Shown: positions 9,272 through 15,193 of the stretch, one piece after another
How positions within the stretch are numbered: position 1 is the stretch's first letter
Layout: the number at the start of each line of letters is the position of its first letter
Assembly: GCA_001701105.1 (NCBI GenBank)
Contig: DAAI01000059.1
Coordinates: 4,907 to 25,276, forward strand
Length of the DNA stretch: 20,370 nt
Direction: 5' to 3'
Source of the DNA: Bacteroidales bacterium GP1
Lineage (GTDB): Bacteria; Bacteroidota; Bacteroidia; Bacteroidales; Muribaculaceae
Program-made: the position numbers and the translations under genes
The notes under the pieces: generated by a model
Databases searched by the model: none
What the model was told of the DNA's origin: nothing
The model's input: the letters and a program-made list of their open reading frames with translations, nothing else

Positions 9272-9308
9272 TGCAGGGAGGAGGATATTGAGCTGAACGA
9301 TCCCTGCA
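9272..9308 (+). promoter_or_regulatory. Leader hairpin upstream of ybeY
   Basis: TGCAGGGA (9272-9279) pairs perfectly with TCCCTGCA (9301-9308) around a 21-base loop that begins with the Shine-Dalgarno-like GGAGGA. No T-run follows, so it is unlikely to be a terminator. It lies in the predicted ybeY mRNA leader, 17 bases before the start codon. Confidence 0.5.
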
Positions 9309-9325
9309 AATTATAAGAAGATGTA

Positions 9326-9775
9326 ATGAAGGGAAAAATTGAATTTGAGGCCGACGGAATTGAAATGCCGGATTTCGACAAGAGGAAGGTTTCTGAGTGG
9401 ATCAGGAGCGTGGCTCGTGATCACGGATATGATATAAAGCGCCTCAGTTATTTATTCCTGAATGATGAAAAAATGCTTGAGGCAAATAATAAGTACCTCG
9501 GGCATGACTATTACACCGATGTGATTACATTCGACTACACCCGTCCGGAGATACTGTGTGGCGAAATACTCATTTCTCTTGACACGGTAAAAAGCAATGC
9601 CGAGCTGATGGATGAAGAATATGGCCGCGAATTATTAAGAGTCGTGATTCATGGAGTGCTTCATTTATGTGGCATCAATGACAAGGGTGAAGGGGAAAGA
9701 GAAATCATGGAAGCTGAGGAGAATAAGGCACTCCGTAAATGGGAAGGTGAATTATCAGCCGGATATAAAAATTGA
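9326..9775 (+). CDS. ybeY: YbeY, endoribonuclease for rRNA maturation
   Basis: Single-domain metalloprotein (UPF0054 family) involved in 16S rRNA 3'-end processing and ribosome quality control. It has 149 aa, normal length. TDVITFDY at 64-71 and CGEILISLDTV at 78-88 are family motifs. The metal site reads HGVLHLCGIND at 109-119. The usual form is HGxLHLxGYDH, so the third histidine is replaced by Asp119 or a nearby residue; from memory, Bacteroidetes YbeY often ends this motif in KD rather than DH. The start overlaps a preceding ATG-TAA (see findings). It is followed 9 bases later by mnmG, so the two are very likely cotranscribed. Confidence 0.95.
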   Translation: MKGKIEFEADGIEMPDFDKRKVSEWIRSVARDHGYDIKRLSYLFLNDEKMLEANNKYLGHDYYTDVITFDYTRPEILCGEILISLDTVKSNAELMDEEYGRELLRVVIHGVLHLCGINDKGEGEREIMEAEENKALRKWEGELSAGYKN

Positions 9776-9784
9776 GAATATAAA

Positions 9785-11710
9785 ATGCGTTACGACTACG
9801 ATGTAATAATAGTGGGAGCCGGTCATGCCGGCTGCGAAGCTGCGATGGCGAGTGCCAGGTTAGGTGCACGGACCTTATTAGTAACGCTCGATATGAACCG
9901 GATAGCCCAGATGTCGTGCAACCCGGCTGTAGGAGGCATAGCAAAGGGTCAAATTGTCAGGGAAATTGACGCATTAGGGGGGATGATGGGAATAGTGGCC
10001 GATAAAACAGCCATTCAATTCCGGATGTTGAATCGCTCGAAAGGTCCCGCCGTATGGTCGCCGAGAGTCCAGTCCGATAGAGTGAAATATATTGAGGAAT
10101 GGAGAAGAATACTGGAAACGACTCCAAATCTCGAAATATTTCAAGACAATGTCACAAGCCTTATTCTCGAGCCGGTAGAAGCCCCGGATGCGTCCGAAAA
10201 GAAATGGATCGTGAAGGGGGTAACGACAAACCTCGGTATCCGCTTCTATGCTCCAAAAGTAATCCTTACCACAGGTACATTCCTCAACGGAATGATGCAT
10301 TTCGGAGCCACAAAAATCGAGGGCGGAAGGATTTCTGAATTTGCGAGTGTCGGAATCACGGAGCAACTGAAAGAGATCGGTATGAGAACCGATAGAATGA
10401 AAACCGGGACTCCGGCACGTATAGATGGCCGCTCAATAGATTATTCATTAGCCGAAAAGCAGGAAGGAGATAATGAGGAGTGGGAAAAATTCAGTTTTCT
10501 CCCCGAAATAAAGAGGCAGCTCCGTCAGCGCCCTTGCTGGATAGTGAGGACTAACGCAGAGGCTCATCTCGAAATCACAGCCCATCTCGATGAATCGCCG
10601 ATGTATAATGGTCAGATAGAAAGTATCGGGCCTCGTTATTGTCCGAGTATAGAGACTAAGCTCGTGACCTTCCCGGATCGTGATTCTCATCAATTATTTC
10701 TTGAGCCGGAAGGAGAGGAGACTCAGGAGTATTACATAAATGGATTCAGTAGCTCCATGCCCTGGCAAGTGCAGGCTGCAGCCCTTGAAAAAATACCGGC
10801 ACTAAGGAATGTTCATATCTACCGTCCGGGATATGCGATAGAGTACGACTTTTTCGATCCGACACAGTTGACACATTCATTGGAAACAAAGATGGTTTCC
10901 GGTTTATATATGGCAGGTCAGATCAATGGAACTACAGGATATGAAGAAGCAGCCGCGCAAGGATTGTTGGCCGGAATCAATGCGGCAAGAAGCGTGGTCG
11001 GTAAGGATCCGGTAATACTCAACCGTGACGAAGCATATATAGGCGTTCTGATAGATGATCTTGTTACTAAAGGAGTCGATGAACCCTATAGGATGTTTAC
11101 ATCTCGTGCTGAATATCGAATATTGTTACGTCAGGATAATGCCGATGTCCGGCTCACTCCGTTAGGTTATGAGATAGGCTTGGCGGATAAGCATAGATAC
11201 GCTCTTTTAGAAGAAAAGATAAAAAGCCGCGACGCATTATTGCAATGGGCTGAATCAACCTCCGTAAAGCCTACGGAAGAAATCAACAGATGGCTCGAGG
11301 AGGCCGGCACAAAACCATTGGCACATTCAACTAAGATAAGTGATCTGGTTAGGCGCCCTCAGATTTCCTTTAATAAATTGAAGGAGATTCTCGGAGATGA
11401 TTATGTTAAAATAATCGACAACGCCGATCTTCAAGGAAGAGGGAGAAATGAAGAAATAGTGCAGGCAGCTGAAATAATATTAAAGTATTCCGGTTATATT
11501 GATCGCGAGAAAGAAATAGCCCGGAAGCAAAGTCGGCTGGAGAATGTTAAGATTCCGGAGGGGTTTGATTATACAGAAAAGGAAGCATTGTCTACTGAAG
11601 CGAGGGAGAAACTTGCGAAAATCAGGCCCGCCACGATAGGACAGGCATCAAGGATTCCCGGAGTATCGCCGGCCGACATCAATATACTTCTGATATTGTT
11701 AGGCAGATAA
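9785..11710 (+). CDS. mnmG: MnmG (GidA), tRNA U34 carboxymethylaminomethyl-modifying enzyme
   Basis: FAD- and NADH-dependent enzyme that works with MnmE to build the cmnm5 group on wobble uridine 34 of certain tRNAs. It has 641 aa, normal length. The FAD dinucleotide-binding motif VGAGHAGCEAA is at 10-20. Other signatures are MSCNPAVGGIAKGQ, KTGTPARIDGRSIDYS, the RPGYAIEYDFFDP segment, GLYMAGQINGTTGYEEAAAQ, and FTSRAEYRILLRQDNAD. The C-terminal helical domain that binds MnmE and tRNA is complete. gidA genes often sit near the replication origin; a parS-like site follows six bases after the stop. Confidence 0.98.
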   Translation: MRYDYDVIIVGAGHAGCEAAMASARLGARTLLVTLDMNRIAQMSCNPAVGGIAKGQIVREIDALGGMMGIVADKTAIQFRMLNRSKGPAVWSPRVQSDRVKYIEEWRRILETTPNLEIFQDNVTSLILEPVEAPDASEKKWIVKGVTTNLGIRFYAPKVILTTGTFLNGMMHFGATKIEGGRISEFASVGITEQLKEIGMRTDRMKTGTPARIDGRSIDYSLAEKQEGDNEEWEKFSFLPEIKRQLRQRPCWIVRTNAEAHLEITAHLDESPMYNGQIESIGPRYCPSIETKLVTFPDRDSHQLFLEPEGEETQEYYINGFSSSMPWQVQAAALEKIPALRNVHIYRPGYAIEYDFFDPTQLTHSLETKMVSGLYMAGQINGTTGYEEAAAQGLLAGINAARSVVGKDPVILNRDEAYIGVLIDDLVTKGVDEPYRMFTSRAEYRILLRQDNADVRLTPLGYEIGLADKHRYALLEEKIKSRDALLQWAESTSVKPTEEINRWLEEAGTKPLAHSTKISDLVRRPQISFNKLKEILGDDYVKIIDNADLQGRGRNEEIVQAAEIILKYSGYIDREKEIARKQSRLENVKIPEGFDYTEKEALSTEAREKLAKIRPATIGQASRIPGVSPADINILLILLGR

Positions 11711-11716
11711 TAGAAT

Positions 11717-11732
11717 TGTTCCACGTGGAACA
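11717..11732. other. parS, predicted ParB-binding centromere site
   Basis: TGTTCCACGTGGAACA is a perfect 16-base palindrome fitting the conserved chromosomal parS pattern TGTTnCACGTGnAACA at every fixed position. It lies between mnmG and apt. ParB nucleates on such sites, spreads, and helps load condensin for origin segregation. No parA or parB is in the window. Part of the match to a chance palindrome cannot be excluded, but full agreement over 16 bases in an intergenic gap is strong. Confidence 0.85.
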
Positions 11733-11772
11733 TTATCCATTGAATTGTTAAGAACTATAATAAATTAGAGCT

Positions 11773-12297
11773 ATGGAAGTAGTGGATTTGAAAGAGAGGA
11801 TCAGATGTATACCGGATTTTCCGACAAAGGGAATCATGTTTCGTGATCTCACGACATTGCTGAAAGACGGAGAGGCGCTCCATGTGATGAGTGAGGCTCT
11901 CGCTGATCTCTACAAAGAGAAAGGGATTACTAAAGTCGTGGGAATCGAAAGCCGTGGATTTATCGGGGGTAGCATTCTGGCTTATAAGCTGAAATGTGGG
12001 TTCGTTCCGGCCCGTAAACCCGGGAAACTTCCGGCGGTTACTGTAAAGAAGTCGTATGCGAAAGAGTATGGTGTCGATACCATCGAGATACATAGCGATG
12101 CGATTAACGAAAACGATATCGTGCTTCTGCACGATGATTTGCTTGCCACCGGAGGGACGATGAGGGCTTGTTATGATCTCGTGATGTCGATGAATCCGAA
12201 AAAGGTATATGTTAATTTCGTCGTTGAATTGGAAGCGTTGAAAGGAAGGGAGAATCTGCCTGCTGATTGTGAGGTGACATCTCTTCTTAAATTCTGA
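11773..12297 (+). CDS. apt: Apt, adenine phosphoribosyltransferase
   Basis: Purine salvage enzyme converting adenine and PRPP to AMP and pyrophosphate in the cytoplasm. It has 174 aa, full length. The N-terminal IPDFPTKGIMFRDLTTLL (13-30) is the Apt signature, VVGIESRGFIGG (55-66) forms part of the active site, and the PRPP-binding motif VLLHDDLLATGGT is at 117-129. KKSYAKEYG-type sequence at 92-100 is the flexible loop. It starts 62 bases after mnmG with no clear promoter in between, so it may belong to the ybeY-mnmG transcript. Confidence 0.97.
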   Translation: MEVVDLKERIRCIPDFPTKGIMFRDLTTLLKDGEALHVMSEALADLYKEKGITKVVGIESRGFIGGSILAYKLKCGFVPARKPGKLPAVTVKKSYAKEYGVDTIEIHSDAINENDIVLLHDDLLATGGTMRACYDLVMSMNPKKVYVNFVVELEALKGRENLPADCEVTSLLKF

Positions 12298-12302
12298 TAA
12301 AT

Positions 12303-14312
12303 TTGAAAGAAATAGAGAACACATCCGACGATAGACGTATCGTAAATAACTATGATGCTTCCGATGAATCCGGCAAAGATTTGTCGGAAGTTTCCATAAT
12401 GCCAACGCGCTCCGGTGTGGAGGAGATACTGGCCGGAACGGGTAGGAATATCGATGAAATCGGGGGTTTCGATGTGGAAATTTCTGAAAGCAGGAGCCGG
12501 GAAGATTTGTTGAACAATCGTCCCGGACCGAAGCTGCGTGAAAAGATTCTTAACCTTCCCGACCTTCCGGGGGTGTATATGTATATCGATAAGCGCGGAA
12601 GGGTGATATATGTAGGGAAGGCTAAAAGATTGAAACGCCGGGTTTCGAGTTATTTCAATCGTCACCATGACTCCACGCGAACCAATTTATTGGTGCGCAA
12701 TATAGCCGACCTGCGCTTTATCGTAGTGCATAGCGAGGAGGATGCCCTTCATCTGGAAAATGCCATGATAAAGGAGTATCAGCCTCATTATAATGTGCTC
12801 TTGAAGGATGATAAATCGTATCCCTGGATTGTAGTCACCAAGGAGCTTTATCCGCGTATTTTTATGACCCGCGAGAAAGGATTGCAGGGCAGATATTACG
12901 GTCCGTACAGCAATGTGCAGTCGGCCAAGACGGTGCTCGATCTTATCCGGGAGGTGTATCCGCTGCGTAGTTGCCGGCATCCCCTTGATGAGCGGAGCAT
13001 TGCCCGTAATAAATATTCATTGTGTCTCGACTATCATCTTAAGAAATGCTCCGGGCCTTGCAAGGCACTTGTAAGCCCGGAAGAATATGGGCGTTACATA
13101 GGGCGAGTGCGTCAGATCTTGAACGGAGAGACTGTGGAGCTGGAGAATGTATTGCTTGAGGAGATGGAGCGGCTAAGCGGAGAATGGAAATTTGAGGAGG
13201 CCCAAAGCGTAAAGGAGCGTTATGATTCGGTAAGGAAATATAATGCCAAAAGCGTGATAGGAGAAAGGACGACCATGGAGGTTGATCTCTTCGCCTATGT
13301 TGAGAACGACGACCGGGCGTTCGTGAATTTCATGCATCTTCACCGTGGGGCCGTGACCCAGAGCATAAATCTCGAATTTGTCAGGCATAAGCTGGAAGTG
13401 ACCAAGGAAGAGATATTGTCGCGCGCCATAGCGGAGACGGCCCATAGGTTTAATCGAGATTTCAAGACGGTGATAGTTCCATTTATGCCGGATGTAGAAT
13501 TTGCGGGGGTGACTTTCGTGATTCCTCAGCGCGGAGAAAAAAGGAAAGTGCTTGAAGTGGGTATTAAAAATGCGATGCAGTATATGAAAGACCGCGAAAA
13601 GCAAGCCGAGGCGATGAATCCGGAGAGGGGTACTGACCTGTTGATGGCCAGGATGAAAAGCGATTTCCGGCTCGATTCAGAGCCGCGACACATAGAATGC
13701 TTCGATAATTCCAACATTCAGGGCACGAATCCGGTGGCAAGTTGCGTAGTGTTTCGCGACGGTAAGCCGTCAAAGCGCGATTATCGTCATTTTATCATCA
13801 AGACAGTGGAGGGCCCAGATGATTTTGCCTCGATGAAAGAGGTGTTGCATCGTCGGTATACGCGCATGATGGCCGAAGGAGAGGCATTGCCGCAATTAGT
13901 TGTGGTCGATGGAGGAAAAGGGCAGCTTAGCGCGGCAGTGGAAGCCTTCGATGAGATGGGTATCCGGGGGGAGGTGGCGTTGGTGGGAATTGCCAAACGC
14001 CTTGAGGAGATTTATTTTCCCGGCGATTCTCTGCCCCTATTTCTCGATAAGAAATCTCCGAGTCTGCGGGTGATACAAGCCCTGCGGGACGAGGCCCATC
14101 GGTTCGGCATCACTCATCATCGCAACAGGCGGTCGAAATCTCAAATCTCCAGCGAATTCGACGGTATTAAAGGAATAGGACCGGCCACGGCTTCAACCTT
14201 AATGAAGCACTTCAAGAGCCTTAAGAAAGTAAAGGAGGCATCATTGGAAGAGATTGCATATGTGATAGGAAAGTCGAAAGGTGAAATAATTTACAATCAT
14301 TTCCACTGCTGA
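12303..14312 (+). CDS. uvrC: UvrC, excinuclease ABC subunit C, with an N-terminal extension
   Basis: Nuclease that makes both incisions in nucleotide excision repair after UvrA/UvrB damage recognition. Domains in order (669 aa from TTG 12303): GIY-YIG nuclease with PGVYMY at 89-94 and VIYVGKAKRLKRRV at 101-114; four cysteines at 224, 241, 249 and 253 in the pattern known to bind an iron-sulfur cluster; a UVR helix pair at about 283-318; the RNase H-like nuclease (ECFDNSNIQG, VVVDGGKGQLSAA); and C-terminal helix-hairpin-helix (IKGIGPATASTLMKHF). UvrC usually begins about 15 residues before GVY, so 70-odd acidic residues are extra. TTG 12303 lies 5 bases after apt; ATG 12399 (residue 33) has GGAAG eight bases upstream. 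The stretch before 12399 has coding-like codons, which favours the TTG, but the start is uncertain. Confidence 0.95.
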   Translation: MKEIENTSDDRRIVNNYDASDESGKDLSEVSIMPTRSGVEEILAGTGRNIDEIGGFDVEISESRSREDLLNNRPGPKLREKILNLPDLPGVYMYIDKRGRVIYVGKAKRLKRRVSSYFNRHHDSTRTNLLVRNIADLRFIVVHSEEDALHLENAMIKEYQPHYNVLLKDDKSYPWIVVTKELYPRIFMTREKGLQGRYYGPYSNVQSAKTVLDLIREVYPLRSCRHPLDERSIARNKYSLCLDYHLKKCSGPCKALVSPEEYGRYIGRVRQILNGETVELENVLLEEMERLSGEWKFEEAQSVKERYDSVRKYNAKSVIGERTTMEVDLFAYVENDDRAFVNFMHLHRGAVTQSINLEFVRHKLEVTKEEILSRAIAETAHRFNRDFKTVIVPFMPDVEFAGVTFVIPQRGEKRKVLEVGIKNAMQYMKDREKQAEAMNPERGTDLLMARMKSDFRLDSEPRHIECFDNSNIQGTNPVASCVVFRDGKPSKRDYRHFIIKTVEGPDDFASMKEVLHRRYTRMMAEGEALPQLVVVDGGKGQLSAAVEAFDEMGIRGEVALVGIAKRLEEIYFPGDSLPLFLDKKSPSLRVIQALRDEAHRFGITHHRNRRSKSQISSEFDGIKGIGPATASTLMKHFKSLKKVKEASLEEIAYVIGKSKGEIIYNHFHC

Positions 14313-14366
14313 CAAGGCTCCAATGAACTCTTATGCCGAAAGATGTGTTTTCGTTTTATAAGCAGA

Positions 14367-14996
14367 ATGGTTATGAAAACGAAAAAAAATCTTGAAGACG
14401 CAATAAAAAGTGGCGATAAATCGCGAGTAAGAGAAATAATCCTGACGCAGCTTGAAAAGCATGCGGGCGACCGGGAAGCGCTTGAGATGGTTATGATGGC
14501 AGTCAATAGCGATGCAGGCATCTATGATCATGATGATGGGGCTTTCAGGGTTCTGGAGCGAGATTCATGGAGCGGGGCATATGCCGATGAACTCAAGGAG
14601 GCTTTGAAGCGCAATTTCAGCCTCCGCGGACTCCGCCTCTATGTGGATGTTACCACCGAGCTTGCCACCAACGCAGAGGCGCGAAGGCATGGTGAAGAAA
14701 TCGACCGTCTGGCTATCGTGGAAGTGAATGAGAAAATCGAGGATATCGAGGATGCACAAGTCTTAGAGAATAAGCCATCCGAGACCCGAGATGTACCTAT
14801 TAACACGGAAACTCCGAAATCCGGTAAAACCTCTCAATCCAAGATAATAGCCTACATATTGATGATAGCCGGCGCGGCAGCGGCTATAGTAGGGCTCTGC
14901 GTGTCGCTCAAGCTGCTCATGGGACTGGGGATTATAATAATCCTCCTCGGGTCGGCTGTAGGGTATCTCGCCATTGCAGGAGGAAATTCAAAATAA
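14367..14996 (+). CDS. Hypothetical membrane protein with a C-terminal helix pair
   Basis: I do not recognise the family. From ATG 14367 it has 209 aa; ATGs at 14343 and 14373 are also possible. Residues 1-40 are helical and charged (LEDAIKSGDKSRVREIILTQ), resembling a small helical repeat. Residues 45-70 contain the acidic YDHDDGAF patch, seen also as a short motif in proteins with a DDGAFRVL-like turn. Residues 120-158 are acidic and low-complexity, probably a flexible linker. Two hydrophobic segments follow at about 159-180 and 183-204, with GA-rich and IIIILL stretches, and there is no signal peptide. The likely topology is a cytoplasmic domain held in the membrane by a C-terminal hairpin. 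It starts 54 bases after uvrC and ends before a possible terminator. Confidence 0.8.
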   Translation: MVMKTKKNLEDAIKSGDKSRVREIILTQLEKHAGDREALEMVMMAVNSDAGIYDHDDGAFRVLERDSWSGAYADELKEALKRNFSLRGLRLYVDVTTELATNAEARRHGEEIDRLAIVEVNEKIEDIEDAQVLENKPSETRDVPINTETPKSGKTSQSKIIAYILMIAGAAAAIVGLCVSLKLLMGLGIIIILLGSAVGYLAIAGGNSK

Positions 14997-15017
14997 ACCC
15001 ATATTACATATCAATTC

Positions 15018-15052
15018 GCCCGTCGACCTTAATTTTGAAAGTGCCGGCGGGC
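15018..15052 (+). terminator. Possible terminator after the hypothetical membrane protein
   Basis: GCCCGTCG (15018-15025) pairs with CGGCGGGC (15045-15052), eight pairs including one G-T, around a 19-base loop. Only a weak T-rich tail (ATCTTTATT) follows, so termination may be partial. The loop is longer than usual. Confidence 0.4.
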
Positions 15053-15106
15053 ATCTTTATTCAACAGCCAGATAAGCGGAACATATTTATATCACTGATA
15101 ATTAAA

Positions 15107-15138
15107 TTTTGTATTTTGGCCGGATAGTTGTAATTTTG
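15107..15138 (+). promoter_or_regulatory. Bacteroidetes-type promoter for the GH43 gene
   Basis: TTTTG at 15107-15111, 19-base spacer, then TAATTTTG at 15131-15138, matching TAnnTTTG exactly. The predicted transcription start near 15145 leaves about 50 bases before ATG 15194 but only about 13 before ATG 15158, which supports 15194 as the start. Confidence 0.65.
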
Positions 15139-15193
15139 ACCCCTGATTCCGATAAGGATGCCTACATTATTTCGACATCAATCAGCCTATATT

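Larger units (their letters stand above)
8882..9325. other. AT-rich divergent intergenic region between rsmH and ybeY
   Basis: The 444 bases hold no credible gene. The only longer open frame, on the minus strand at 9100-9381, reads as low-complexity hydrophobic and serine-rich sequence and overlaps ybeY in antisense. On the right are a good plus-strand promoter and a leader hairpin (listed separately). On the left, near rsmH, is a small inverted repeat at 8935-8949. On the minus strand TAACTTTA at 8921-8928 only loosely resembles a -7 box and has no well-placed TTG. The stretch 8950-9218 shows nothing I can name. Confidence 0.6.

Noticed and set aside
9100..9381. Minus-strand open frame of 93 codons in the rsmH-ybeY spacer
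   Set aside because: It reads as Ser/Phe/Ile-rich low-complexity sequence, overlaps the ybeY start in antisense, and shows no mraZ similarity.
12298..12305. TAAATTTG as a promoter for uvrC
   Set aside because: There is no TTG at 19-21 bases upstream, and it coincides with the apt stop and the uvrC TTG start.
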